A DNA stretch of 64,000 bases from Phycicoccus endophyticus (GTDB lineage Bacteria; Actinomycetota; Actinomycetes; Actinomycetales; Dermatophilaceae). Made by a program: the position numbers and the translations under genes. A model generated the notes under the pieces. It did not search any database, was not told the origin of the DNA, and saw nothing but the letters and a program-made list of their open reading frames with translations. The stretch covers positions 496,001 to 560,000 of the forward strand of contig NZ_JAANCN010000001.1 of the NCBI RefSeq assembly GCF_011326735.1, given 5' to 3'. Positions within the stretch are counted from its first letter, which is position 1. Each line of letters opens with the position of its first letter. Below, piece after piece: positions 26,861 to 35,374 of the stretch.

Positions 26861-27979
26861 ATGACCACTCCCCCGCCCCGGCCCGCGCCCCCCGGGCCCG
26901 AGGACCCGTCCCCCGGCAGCGCGGCGGACGCCGGCGCGCTCCTGCGGGTGCGCCTCGCCGGTCTCGCCGTCCTCGCCGTGCTCGCCGTGGCCGGGCTGCT
27001 GTGGGCGAAGTGGCTGCCCTACGGCGGCAAGGTCGAGGGGCTCGCGACGAGCCGCCACTGGAGCGGGTCGGCGATCTTCGGCGCGAGCGGCGCGCCGGGG
27101 TCGCCACCGTCCCTCGCCGGGGCCGTGGAGTTCACCCGGGCCTACGCCGCCGCGGTGTGGAAGGCGGCGGTCGTCGCCGTCGTCCTGGCCGCCGCCCTCG
27201 AGGCGCTCGTGCCGCGGTCCTGGCTGCTGCGCCCGCTCAGCCGCCCCGGGGCGCTGCGCCAGGGCGTCACCGGCGGCCTGCTCGCCATGCCGAGCATGAT
27301 GTGCACGTGCTGCACCGCGCCGGTGACCATCGGGCTGCGCCGCCGCGGCGCCCCGGTCGCCGCCAGCGTCGCCTACTGGCTCGGCAACCCCGTGCTCAAC
27401 CCGGCGGTGCTCGTCTTCCTCGCGCTCTGCCTGCCCGGCGAGCTCCTCGCCCTGCGCGTGCTCGTCGGGGTACCCCTCGTCCTCGGCGCCGCCGTGCTCG
27501 CCTCGCGCCTGGCCGCAGGCCGCCCCGCCGACCCGAGCGGGCTCGTCCCCGTCACCGACGAGCCCACCGGCGGGCGGCAGATCGCGGCACGCTTCGGGCG
27601 ATCGCTCGCGCGCTACCTCGTGGTCGTCGTGCCCGAGTACCTCGTCGTCGTCCTGCTGACCGGCGCGGTGAGTGCCTGGCTGTCGGACTGGACGGGCCTG
27701 GGGTCCCTCGCGGGGCCGCTGGCGATCCTCGTCGTCAGCGTCGTCGGCGCCCTCCTCGTCATCCCCACCGGCGGGGAGATCCCGGTGGTCGCCGGGCTCG
27801 CGGGTGCCGGGCTGGCCACCGGCTCGGCCGCCGCCCTGCTCATCACCCTCCCCGCGCTCAGCCTGCCCTCGGTGGTCATGGTGGCGCGCAGCCTCACCTG
27901 GCGGGTCACCCTGGCCGTGACCGGGCTCGTCGTGCTCGCCGGGGTCGCCGCGGGTCTCGTCGCCCGGGTCGTCGGCTGA
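26861..27979 (+). CDS. ArsP/DUF318-type permease
   Basis: The 372 aa integral membrane protein has about eight to ten hydrophobic segments in two repeats. The first half carries MPSMMCTCCTAPV and YWLGNPVLNPAV, and the second carries IPTGGEIPVVAGL, a pattern of the permease family that includes the organoarsenical exporter ArsP, whose CTCC cysteines bind trivalent arsenicals. The N-terminus (about 30 residues) is proline-rich and cytosolic. GAGGAG lies 9 nt before the ATG. No arsenic regulator is adjacent, so the substrate is uncertain. Confidence 0.75.
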   Translation: MTTPPPRPAPPGPEDPSPGSAADAGALLRVRLAGLAVLAVLAVAGLLWAKWLPYGGKVEGLATSRHWSGSAIFGASGAPGSPPSLAGAVEFTRAYAAAVWKAAVVAVVLAAALEALVPRSWLLRPLSRPGALRQGVTGGLLAMPSMMCTCCTAPVTIGLRRRGAPVAASVAYWLGNPVLNPAVLVFLALCLPGELLALRVLVGVPLVLGAAVLASRLAAGRPADPSGLVPVTDEPTGGRQIAARFGRSLARYLVVVVPEYLVVVLLTGAVSAWLSDWTGLGSLAGPLAILVVSVVGALLVIPTGGEIPVVAGLAGAGLATGSAAALLITLPALSLPSVVMVARSLTWRVTLAVTGLVVLAGVAAGLVARVVG

Positions 27980-28006
27980 CGCTGCCCGCCTGGGCGCCGC
28001 CCCCGC

Positions 28007-28882
28007 TCAGAAGACCGGCTTGCCGCCGGTGACGCCGAGGACGCTGCCGGAGACGTAGCGCGCCTCGTCCGAGGCGAGGAAGAGGAAGGCCGCCGCGACC
28101 TCGACCGGCTGGCCGGGCCGCCCGAGCGGGGTCGTGGTCCCGAAGGACTCGACCTTCTCGGCGGACATCGTCGCGGGGATGAGCGGCGTCCAGATCGGCC
28201 CCGGCGCGACGGCGTTGACCCGGATCCCCCGCGGTCCGAGCTCCTGGGCGAGGTTGACGGTGAGGTTGGTCAGCGCACTCTTGCTCGCGGCGTAGTCGAG
28301 CAGGTGGTCGGCCGGCTCGTAGGCCTGGACGGACGTCGTGACCAGGACGTTGCCCCCGGAGCTCTCGAGGTCGCCGACGAGCTCGCGCACGAGCCAGAAC
28401 GTCGCGAACACGTTGGTCGCGAAGGTGCGCTCGACCTGCTCGGGAGGGAAGTCCTCGAGGCGGTCGTGGGTCATCTGGTAGGCGGCGTTGGAGACGAGGA
28501 CGTCGACGCCGCCGAGGTCGGTGCGCGCCCGCTCGGCGAGCTCACGGACCGCGTCGTGGGTTCGCAGGTCGGTCTCGTGGAGGACCGCGAGACGTCCCTC
28601 GGCGGCCACGAGCTCGGCGGTGACGCGGGCGTCCTCGGCCTCCTCGGGCAGGTGGGCGACGAGCACGTCGGCCCCTTCACGCGCGAAGACGAGGGCAACC
28701 GCCCGGCCGATGCCGGAGTCGCCGCCGGTGACGAGCGCGCGCCTGCCCGCCAGCCGCTCCCGCCCGACCCACGAGTCGACGCCGTGGTCGGCAGGCGGGT
28801 CGAGCGCGGCCTCCGAGCCGGGCCACCGCTGCTCCTGCGGGGGCGGGCCGTCGGGCATGGGGCCGTCGGCCGGAGTGCTCAT
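28007..28882 (-). CDS. SDR-family oxidoreductase (YghA/GSP39-like)
   Basis: The 291 aa classical short-chain dehydrogenase has an N-terminal proline-rich extension of about 45 residues, TGGDSGIGRAVA for NAD(P), LVSNAAYQ, TTSVQAYEP and catalytic YAASK, ending with the GSVLGVTGGKPVF tail. The extension plus DSGIGRA places it with YghA/general-stress-protein-39-like oxidoreductases, which respond to stress and use small carbonyl substrates. GAGGGA precedes the ATG. It converges with the permease gene. Confidence 0.85.
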   Translation of the reverse strand: MSTPADGPMPDGPPPQEQRWPGSEAALDPPADHGVDSWVGRERLAGRRALVTGGDSGIGRAVALVFAREGADVLVAHLPEEAEDARVTAELVAAEGRLAVLHETDLRTHDAVRELAERARTDLGGVDVLVSNAAYQMTHDRLEDFPPEQVERTFATNVFATFWLVRELVGDLESSGGNVLVTTSVQAYEPADHLLDYAASKSALTNLTVNLAQELGPRGIRVNAVAPGPIWTPLIPATMSAEKVESFGTTTPLGRPGQPVEVAAAFLFLASDEARYVSGSVLGVTGGKPVF

Positions 28883-29056
28883 GCGTCCCTCCGGGCTCGG
28901 CGGGACGGTGCACCGGCGGGTGCGGTCGTGGGCTGGCGTGCTGCGGGCATCGCGGCTCCTTCGGCGGTGCGGTGGTCACCTCACCGCTACCCGGTTCGGC
29001 GGCGGCCATGCGCCCCGGGTTGGTTGGGCCCGACGCACCGGGGGTAGCGAGGTGCC

Positions 29057-30064
29057 ATGCCCCTCCCCGGCCCCTCGGTCGCCCTCGTCGCCGGAGGCTC
29101 CCGCGGCCTCGGCCTGGCCGTCGCCCGCGAGCTGCTCTCGCGAGGGTGGCGGGTACACGTCGCAGCCCGGGATGCCGCCGAGCTGGAACGGCTGGCGCAC
29201 GAGGCCACCGCGGGGCTGCTGCGCACCCACGTCGTCGACGTCGCGGACGCCGAGGCCGTCGGGCGGCTCGTCGGCGCCGTGGTGGAGGCCGACGGGCGGG
29301 TCGACGCCGCCTTCCACGTGGCGGGAACCATCCAGGTCGGCGCGCTCGAGTCGGTGACCCTCGGGCACGTCGAGGAGGCGATCGGCACGATGCTGTGGGG
29401 GCCGGTGCACCTCAGCCTGGCCGTCCTGCCGGCGATGCGTCGCCAGGGGCGGGGCCGGATCGGCGTGGTCTCGTCGGTCGGGGGCCTCGTGGCGGTCCCG
29501 CGGCTGCTTCCGTACAGCATCGCCAAGTTCGGCGCGGTCGGGCTCGCCGAGGGGCTGGCCGCCGAGCTCGCCGGCACCGGGGTCACCGTCACCTCGGTCA
29601 CGCCGTGGCTCATGCGCACCGGTGGCCACGAGCACGCGCACTTCACGGGCGACGGCGCCGCCGACCACGCCTGGTTCGCCCCGGGCGCCTCGCTGCCCGG
29701 GCTGACCGTGCCGGCCGAGCGGGCGGCCCGGCGCATCGTCGACGGCGTGCTCGCGGGCCGGGTGGTCGTCGACACCTCGCCCCTGCCCCGGCTGGCCCGC
29801 GTCGTCCACGGGCTCGCCCCCGCCACCACGGTGCGCGCCCTCGGGCTGGCCGCCCGGGTGCTCCCCGGGGCTGCGCCCCGCCGCGACTGGCGCGCCCGGG
29901 ACGCGCCACACACCGACGGCCACGCCGTCGCCCACCGCCGCGGCGACCGGGTGCTCGGGGTGCTCACCGCGGCGGGACGACGAGCGGCGCGCCGGCTGAA
30001 CCAGCCGGCGGCCCGCCCGACCCCCGAGGAGGTCGCGGCGCCGCCGGACGCACGAGGAGACTGA
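29057..30064 (+). CDS. SDR-family protein with C-terminal extension
   Basis: The 335 aa short-chain dehydrogenase has AGGSRGLGLAVA and catalytic SSVGG...YSIAK, but the usual NAG motif reads VAGT, so the structural asparagine is missing. After about residue 225 it adds an Arg/Pro-rich tail with an amphipathic or membrane-proximal segment (RLARVVHGLAPATTVRALG). Such extended SDRs are common beside ZIP and stress genes in actinobacteria; the substrate is unknown. The ZIP gene follows 62 nt later on the same strand. Confidence 0.8.
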   Translation: MPLPGPSVALVAGGSRGLGLAVARELLSRGWRVHVAARDAAELERLAHEATAGLLRTHVVDVADAEAVGRLVGAVVEADGRVDAAFHVAGTIQVGALESVTLGHVEEAIGTMLWGPVHLSLAVLPAMRRQGRGRIGVVSSVGGLVAVPRLLPYSIAKFGAVGLAEGLAAELAGTGVTVTSVTPWLMRTGGHEHAHFTGDGAADHAWFAPGASLPGLTVPAERAARRIVDGVLAGRVVVDTSPLPRLARVVHGLAPATTVRALGLAARVLPGAAPRRDWRARDAPHTDGHAVAHRRGDRVLGVLTAAGRRAARRLNQPAARPTPEEVAAPPDARGD

Positions 30065-30126
30065 CCCCCGTCCCCGCGGGTCCACGCAGCCGCCGCCCGC
30101 CACGCCCGGATCTCACAAGGACGCCC

Positions 30127-30834
30127 ATGCTCACTGCTCTGCTCTGGGGGGCCCTGGCCGCCTCGTCGCTGCTCGTCGGGGCGGCGCTCGCCGCCGTCCG
30201 GCCGTGGCGCCCCGCCCTCGTCGGGACCGTCCTGGCCTTCGGTGCCGGCGCCCTGATCTCCGGTGTCGCCTACGACCTCGCCGAGGAGGGGCTGCGGCAG
30301 TCCGGGGCGCTGCCCGTGGCGGTCGGCATCACCGTCGGCGCGCTGAGCTTCTACCTCGCCAACCGTGCGGTGGGCCGGCTCGGCGGACGCGACCGCGGCT
30401 CGGGAGCCGGGCTGCCGCTGGCCGTCGGGGCGCTGCTCGACGGCATCCCCGAGCAGGCGGTCCTCGGCATCGGGCTGGCCTCGGGCGACGGGGTGAGCAT
30501 CGCCCTGCTCGTCGCGATCTTCATCTCCAACGTGCCCGAGGCCGTCGGGTCCTCGGCGGACATGCTGACCGGAGGCCGCTCGCGGCGTGGCGTCCTCGCC
30601 CTGTGGGCTGCGGTCGGGCTGGTCTGCGTGGCCGCGACCGTCGCGGGCTTCTCGCTCGCCGACGTCGCGGGCCCGCAGCTCTCGGGCGGGATCGACGGGT
30701 TCGCGGCCGGGGCCCTGCTCGTCATGCTCGTCGACGAGATGGTCCCCGAGGCGCGCAGCAAGACCGGCACGTGGGCGGGGCTCGTGACGGTCCTCGGGTT
30801 CTCGCTCGCTGCGGGGCTCTCCCAGCTGACCTGA
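30127..30834 (+). CDS. ZIP-family membrane protein
   Basis: The 235 aa, roughly eight-helix protein aligns with ZIP metal transporters through LAFGAGALISGVAYDLAEE, LDGIPEQAVLGIGLA and ISNVPEAVGSSADM. The usual metal-binding histidines of the two ZIP signature helices (HNXPEG, HXXPE) are replaced (LDGIPEQ, ISNVPEA), so transport of divalent metal is doubtful. AAGGA lies 5 nt before the ATG. Likely co-transcribed with the preceding SDR gene. Confidence 0.78.
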   Translation: MLTALLWGALAASSLLVGAALAAVRPWRPALVGTVLAFGAGALISGVAYDLAEEGLRQSGALPVAVGITVGALSFYLANRAVGRLGGRDRGSGAGLPLAVGALLDGIPEQAVLGIGLASGDGVSIALLVAIFISNVPEAVGSSADMLTGGRSRRGVLALWAAVGLVCVAATVAGFSLADVAGPQLSGGIDGFAAGALLVMLVDEMVPEARSKTGTWAGLVTVLGFSLAAGLSQLT

Positions 30835-30858
30835 GCCGGCCGCGACGTCGGCGCCGGG

Positions 30859-31059
30859 CTACCCGACGCGTTCGAAGGTGACGAGCAGCCCCTCGACGCC
30901 ACCGGGACCCATGCGTCCCTTGACGTCGGCTGCCGTGATCGCCTTGAGCTGCCATCCCTCGCGCGCGTGCTCGTTGAGCACCTTCTCGAGCCGCTCGCCG
31001 GACATCTTGCCGCCGATCATCTTCTCGCGGAGCTCGACCACCTTGTACTCGTAGGCCAT
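30859..31059 (-). CDS. DUF4177 domain protein
   Basis: The 66 aa protein MAYEYKVVELREK...LNEHAREGWQLKAI matches the DUF4177 pattern (EYKV ... L..G..GWEL). AGGAGG lies 8 nt before the ATG, which supports a real small gene. The family has no assigned function. Confidence 0.85.
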   Translation of the reverse strand: MAYEYKVVELREKMIGGKMSGERLEKVLNEHAREGWQLKAITAADVKGRMGPGGVEGLLVTFERVG

Positions 31060-31194
31060 CCTCGGGTCCTCCTGTCACCTGGGCGTGCCGTCCTGTGACC
31101 GTAGCCGCATCGGGCCCTGGCCTGCCGACGGGTCGCCGGCATCGAGCAGGATCGGAGAAGCATCCGCCGGCCCGAGCGGCCTATCGTGAGCGTC

Positions 31195-31341
31195 ATGACG
31201 GTCACCCTCGGCAGCGACGAGGAGCCCGGCGTCGCCCTCGCGCCGTGCGAGCCGCGGGCCGCCCGCCGCCCGCGGGACTGCACCGTCCGGGGCCTCTCCG
31301 GCAGAACGGTCCAGGTCATGGCCGCGGAGCCCTCGCCGTGA
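31195..31341 (+). CDS. Possible 48-aa small ORF
   Basis: An ATG at 31195 opens a 48-codon frame ending MAAEPSP. No strong RBS is visible and I recognise no homology. Codon third positions are GC-rich as in real genes here, but so are most random frames. I list it because the 316-nt gap before the DUF1801 gene otherwise contains nothing; treat as unproven. Confidence 0.2.
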   Translation: MTVTLGSDEEPGVALAPCEPRAARRPRDCTVRGLSGRTVQVMAAEPSP

Positions 31342-31375
31342 GGCCCGCGTACGTGGGTCGTGGGAGGCGATAGCC

Positions 31376-31750
31376 GTGCCGATGCCCCGGCGAGCGAGCG
31401 TCGACGACTTCTTCGCCCGGCTCGAGGACGTCCAGCGTCCTCATCTGGAGGCGCTGCGGTCCTTGAGCGTCCGGGTTGCCCCCGACGCGCGCGAGGAGCT
31501 GAAGTGGAACCTGCCCACCTACGTCCGGGGCGAGAGGAGGACCCTGTGGATGCTGCAGAACTTCGCCAGGCACTGCTCGCTGCGCTTCTCCCCGGAGTTC
31601 TTCGCCACGCAGCGGGCGGCGGTCCTCGCGGCCGGCCAGGAGTGTGGCGCAGGGTTCGTCAGGCTGCCCTACGACCGTGAGCTCCCCGTGCCCCTCCTGG
31701 AGTCCCTCATGCGCGCTCGCCTGGCCGACAGCGACCCGACCGGAGGCTGA
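31376..31750 (+). CDS. DUF1801-like protein
   Basis: The 124 aa protein (VDDFFARLEDVQRPHLEALRSL ... EELKWNLPTYVRGER) follows the YdhG/DUF1801 fold pattern, with the conserved KW-P-Y segment and a C-terminal PYDRELPVPLL. These small cytosolic proteins lack a firm function. GGGAGG lies 8 nt before the GTG, which is better spaced than the ATG two codons later. An in-frame ASCH-like remnant follows its stop directly. Confidence 0.8.
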   Translation: MPMPRRASVDDFFARLEDVQRPHLEALRSLSVRVAPDAREELKWNLPTYVRGERRTLWMLQNFARHCSLRFSPEFFATQRAAVLAAGQECGAGFVRLPYDRELPVPLLESLMRARLADSDPTGG

Positions 31751-31996
31751 CCGCCGACCGTCGCCCGTGCTCGGTACCCCAGCGGTCGTCACCGCCGTCC
31801 GTGCGGCCGCTACCGCACTGCCGGCGTGGTCATCGAGGTCGACTCTCTCGAGGTGCTGCCGTTCTCGGCCGTCACCGACGAGGACGTGGCCGCATCGGGC
31901 GAAGCCGACCCTGAGGCACTTCGGGACCGGGCGGCGCACGCCGGGCCGATCCGCGAGGACACCCTCGTCCACCGGGTCGAGTTCCACGTCGTGTAG
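31751..31996 (+). pseudogene. ASCH-domain gene remnant (N-terminus lost)
   Basis: Directly after the DUF1801 stop the same frame stays open for 81 codons. Its second part, YRTAGVVIEVDSLEVLPF, then AVTDEDVAASGEADPEALRD and LVHRVEFHVV, has the look of the C-terminal half of an ASCH RNA-binding-fold protein. The only start is a GTG at 31826, which would delete the core of the domain. The preceding in-frame residues (RRPCGRYRTAG) still resemble the lost part, so decay or deletion is more likely than a mini-gene. The family call is from memory of the pattern. Confidence 0.5.
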
Positions 31997-32074
31997 ACGC
32001 GTGTGGCGGGCTCGACGCGTCCGGCGCCGCTCGGCTGCGGCAACGCGCGGTGCGCCCGGGGCGACCGGTACGAG

Positions 32075-32114
32075 AACGGCCCCTGGCCCGCGTCTCCGCA
32101 GGTCAGGGGCCGTT
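32075..32114 (-). terminator. Terminator of the tRNA Gly-Cys-Val cluster
   Basis: AACGGCCCCTG (32075-32085) and CAGGGGCCGTT (32104-32114) form a perfect 11-bp stem with an 18-nt loop, 5 nt beyond the encoded CCA of tRNA-Val on the minus strand. Confidence 0.8.
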
Positions 32115-32119
32115 CGTCG

Positions 32120-32194
32120 TGGTGGGCGATACTGGGTTTGAACCAGTGACCTCTTCCGTGTCAAGGAAGCGCGCTACCACTGCGCCAATCGCCC
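32120..32194 (-). tRNA. tRNA-Val (anticodon GAC)
   Basis: Acceptor GGGCGAT pairs with ATCGCCC; the anticodon loop TTGACAC in the CTTCC/GGAAG stem gives GAC (valine, GUC/GUU). The T arm is CTGGTTCAAACCCAG. This is the only tRNA of the cluster with an encoded CCA end (32122-32120). Confidence 0.97.
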
Positions 32195-32210
32195 GTGGGG
32201 GTCCTACTCG

Positions 32211-32281
32211 AGGTGGAGACGGGATTTGAACCCGTGTACGCGGCTTTGCAGGCCGCTGCCTCGCCTCTCGGCCACTCCACC
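32211..32281 (-). tRNA. tRNA-Cys (anticodon GCA)
   Basis: The 71-nt cloverleaf has acceptor GGTGGAG/CTCCACC with discriminator U, anticodon loop CTGCAAA (GCA) in the GCGGC/GCCGC stem, and T arm CGGGTTCAAATCCCG. U73 is the cysteine identity base. CCA is not encoded. Confidence 0.97.
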
Positions 32282-32304
32282 ATTGGGGGCGGCTAAACCC
32301 TCCG

Positions 32305-32377
32305 AGCGGATGACCGGCCTCGAACCGGCGACCTCAACCTTGGCAAGGTTGCGCTCTACCAACTGAGCTACATCCGC
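32305..32377 (-). tRNA. tRNA-Gly (anticodon GCC)
   Basis: The 73-nt cloverleaf has acceptor GCGGATG/CATCCGC with discriminator U, D arm TAGCTCAGTTGGTAGAGC, and anticodon loop TTGCCAA (GCC) between CAACC and GGTTG. It is first in the Gly-Cys-Val transcript, a cluster order common in actinobacteria. Confidence 0.97.
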
Positions 32378-32508
32378 GTGCGTCGAGAGGCCATCCGCGG
32401 GCGGCGTCCCCTCTCGGCGTGCTCCGAGACAGTAGCCGATCGGCGGGGCGAACTCCAAACCGGCGCGGCCGCCCGAGACACCCGGGCCGGCCCCTCGCCG
32501 ACGGCGGT

Positions 32509-33642
32509 TCAGCGCTCCGGCTCACCCGCCCCGACCCGCGCCGCCGAGGCCGCCGTCTCCGCCGGGGAGGACGCGTTCGACATCGGCGTCAGCGGCTGGT
32601 TGGCGGCCCGCCGCAGGCTGCGCAGGTCGAGCTCGTCGGAGTCCTCGTCGGCCATCGTCGCGTACCCCTCGAACGGGTCGACGCGCGCGGGCTGCTCCTC
32701 CGGCGGGCGACGGCGGGTACGCAGCCAGTCGACCAGCCGGGTGTGCAGGGCACGGCGCTCCTCGACGGGCCACAGCTCACGGACCGCGGCGTTGAGGGCG
32801 GCGCCGATGAGCACGGCGATCGCCAGCGCGTAGAGCCAGATGAGGATGACGATCGGCGCCGACAGCGGCCCGTAGATCGACGCTCCGCCGAGCGAGGCCG
32901 CGATCGTCCCCCGCACGACGAACGAGGCCAGTGCCCAGATGACGAGAGTGAGCACCGCGCCGGGCACGTCCCGGGTCCACGGCGAGCGGCGCGGTGTCGC
33001 CACGTGGTACAGGCTCGTCAGCCCGCCGACGGTGAGCACCGTGACGAGCGGCCAGTACAGCAGGACGAGGTTGTCCCACGGCGAGGGCAGCCAGCCCCGG
33101 ATGATCGTCGGCCCGAGGAGGACGAGCGGGATCGTGATGATCCCGAGGACGAGGGCGACGACGTAGAGCGAGAACGAGAGCGCACGGGTCTGCACGATGC
33201 CGCGCACGCCCGACTGCCCGTACATGATCGAGATGGTGTCGACGAACACGTTCAGGGCCCGCGAGCCCGACCACAGCGAGAGCAGGAACCCGATGGAGAG
33301 CAGGTCGGCGCGCCCCGCCTCGAGGACGTCGTTGACCGTCGGCCCGAGGACGGAGTCGATGACCGGCTGGGTGAGGAACTGCGCCGAGTAGTCGAGAATG
33401 TCCTGGCGCACCTCGACCACCGTGTCCGGCCCGAGTGCGGTGCCGAGGTAGCCGATGCCGCCGAACAGCCCGAGCACGAGCGGCGGCAACGAGAGCAACG
33501 CAAAGAACCCTGCCTCCGAGGCCAGCCCGGTCACCCGGTAGCGCAGGCAGATCCGCGTCGTCACGACGGTCAGCCGAGCGGTCGGCAGCGCGCCGGGGAC
33601 CCGCGCGAGGGCCCGGCGCGCGCGATGCCTCGCGTCCGTCAT
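32509..33642 (-). CDS. YihY/BrkB-family membrane protein
   Basis: The 377 aa protein has a basic N-terminus, about six transmembrane helices between residues 45 and 280, including GFFALLSLPPLVLGLFGGIGYLG and the family segment IWLYALAIAVLIGAALNA, and a long acidic cytosolic tail. The family was once misnamed ribonuclease BN and is now usually left as a membrane protein of unknown function. TACCGT (33654-33649) lies 6 nt before the ATG. Only 31 bp separate it from the divergent aidB gene, whose own box faces the other way. Confidence 0.85.
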   Translation of the reverse strand: MTDARHRARRALARVPGALPTARLTVVTTRICLRYRVTGLASEAGFFALLSLPPLVLGLFGGIGYLGTALGPDTVVEVRQDILDYSAQFLTQPVIDSVLGPTVNDVLEAGRADLLSIGFLLSLWSGSRALNVFVDTISIMYGQSGVRGIVQTRALSFSLYVVALVLGIITIPLVLLGPTIIRGWLPSPWDNLVLLYWPLVTVLTVGGLTSLYHVATPRRSPWTRDVPGAVLTLVIWALASFVVRGTIAASLGGASIYGPLSAPIVILIWLYALAIAVLIGAALNAAVRELWPVEERRALHTRLVDWLRTRRRPPEEQPARVDPFEGYATMADEDSDELDLRSLRRAANQPLTPMSNASSPAETAASAARVGAGEPER

Positions 33643-33673
33643 GCGCCCACGGTAACCGCCGTAGAGTGCCAGG

Positions 33674-35329
33674 GTGCGGACCCATGACGTGACCAACCAG
33701 GTGCCGACGCTGCAGGGACACGACGTGTACGGCGGCGACCCCGCCCTCACCGAGGCCGTCGACCGCTGGGTCCGGCCGCACGACCCGGACGGTGTGCGCG
33801 CCCTGCACGAGCTCGGCCGGCTCGCCGGGACCCCCGAGGCGCGCACCTGGGCCGACCAGGCCGACCGGGTCGGCCCGCTGCTGCGTACGCACGCCCCCAC
33901 CGGCGAACGCCTCGACGAGGTCGAGTTCCACCCGGCCTACCACCGCCTCATGGAGGTCGCCGTCGGCGAGGGGCTGACCGCCGAGCCGTGGACCCGCCCC
34001 GAGGGCACCGGCGCGCACGCCCGCCGGGCGGCCGGCTTCCTCGTCTGGTCCCAGGTCGAGGCCGCCCACATGTGTCCGGTCTCGATGACCTACTCCGCCG
34101 CCCCCGCCCTGCTCGCCAACGCCCCCGGGCTCGCCGAGCAGTGGGTGCCCGGGCTCGCCTCGCGCGGCTACGACCCCGTGCTGCGCCCTCGCGCGAAGAA
34201 GCCGGGGCTCACCGTCGGGATGGGGATGACCGAGAAGCAGGGTGGCTCGGACGTTCGCGCGAACACCACCCGGGCGCTCGCGGCACCGGGCGGCCCGCTC
34301 GAGGGCGAGACCTACCGGCTCACCGGCCACAAGTGGTTCTGCTCGGCCCCGATGAGCGACGGCTTCCTCGTCCTCGGCCAGGCCGACGCCGGGGTCACCT
34401 GCTTCCTCCTCCCCCGCGTCCTCGACGACGGGACCCGCAACGCCATCCGCATCCAGCGCCTCAAGGACAAGCTCGGCAACCGGGCCAACGCCTCCTCCGA
34501 GATCGAGCTCGAGGAGGCCTGGGCGCTGCGCGTCGGCGACGAGGGCCGCGGGGTGCGCACCATCATCGACATGGTCGCCTCGACCCGCCTGGACTGCGTG
34601 CTCGGCTCGACCGCCACGATGCGCGCCGCCCTGACCCGTGCCGTCCACCACGCCCGGCACCGCAGCGCGTTCGGGGCCCGCCTGGTCGACCAGCCCCTCA
34701 TGCGCAACGTCCTGGGCGACCTCGCGCTCGAGACCGAGGCCGCCACCGTGCTCGGGATGCGCCTCGCCCACGCCGTCGACGCCGGCGAGCACGAGCTCTC
34801 CCGGCTCGGGGTCGCGCTCGGCAAGTTCTGGGTGTGCAAGCGGACCGCGCCGGTGGTCGCCGAGGCCCTGGAGTGCCTCGGGGGCAACGGCTATGTCGAG
34901 GAGAACGGCCTCGCCCGCCTCTACCGGGAGGCCCCGCTGAACTCCATCTGGGAGGGCTCGGGCAACGTCAACGCCCTCGACGTGCTGCGCGCCATCGCCC
35001 GCGAGCCGGCCTCGCTCGCCGCCCTCGGCAAGGAGCTCGCGCTCGCCCGCGGCTACGACCCGGGGCTCGACGCCGCGATCGACGCCTGCGAGGAGGCGGG
35101 CGCCGCGGCCCTGGCCGACGACGCGCCGTGGGGTGCCCGCCGGCTCGTCGAGCGGCTCGCGCTCACCCTCCAGGCGGCGCTGCTCGTGCGCCACTCCCCC
35201 GGACCGGTGGCCGACGCGTTCGTCGCCAGCCGGGTCCGTGGAGAGCACGGCGCGGTCTTCGGCACGCTCGACGCCGGCCTCGGCCAGCAGGCCGCCCGCA
35301 CCCTCATCGAGCGCGCGCTGCCGTCCTGA
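33674..35329 (+). CDS. AidB-like acyl-CoA dehydrogenase
   Basis: The 551 aa flavoprotein starts THDVTNQVPTLQGHDVYGGD and shows the AidB series ICP-like MCPVSMTYSAAPALL, GMGMTEKQGGSDVRANTT, GHKWFCSAPMSD, RLKDKLGNRANASSEIE and YREAPLNSIWEGSGN. E. coli AidB belongs to the adaptive response to alkylation, binds DNA and has weak isovaleryl-CoA dehydrogenase activity. TAGAGT (33662-33667) lies 6 nt before the GTG, supporting a leaderless start. No ada gene is nearby, so damage induction is not shown. Confidence 0.9.
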   Translation: MRTHDVTNQVPTLQGHDVYGGDPALTEAVDRWVRPHDPDGVRALHELGRLAGTPEARTWADQADRVGPLLRTHAPTGERLDEVEFHPAYHRLMEVAVGEGLTAEPWTRPEGTGAHARRAAGFLVWSQVEAAHMCPVSMTYSAAPALLANAPGLAEQWVPGLASRGYDPVLRPRAKKPGLTVGMGMTEKQGGSDVRANTTRALAAPGGPLEGETYRLTGHKWFCSAPMSDGFLVLGQADAGVTCFLLPRVLDDGTRNAIRIQRLKDKLGNRANASSEIELEEAWALRVGDEGRGVRTIIDMVASTRLDCVLGSTATMRAALTRAVHHARHRSAFGARLVDQPLMRNVLGDLALETEAATVLGMRLAHAVDAGEHELSRLGVALGKFWVCKRTAPVVAEALECLGGNGYVEENGLARLYREAPLNSIWEGSGNVNALDVLRAIAREPASLAALGKELALARGYDPGLDAAIDACEEAGAAALADDAPWGARRLVERLALTLQAALLVRHSPGPVADAFVASRVRGEHGAVFGTLDAGLGQQAARTLIERALPS

Positions 35330-35374
35330 GCCCGCGCCGTCGCGGCCCGGCTGCCCGGCACGCCCGCCCGGGCG

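Noticed and set aside
31195-31341. Treating the 48-codon ORF as a confident gene
   Set aside because: No RBS, no homology I recognise; listed only at low confidence.
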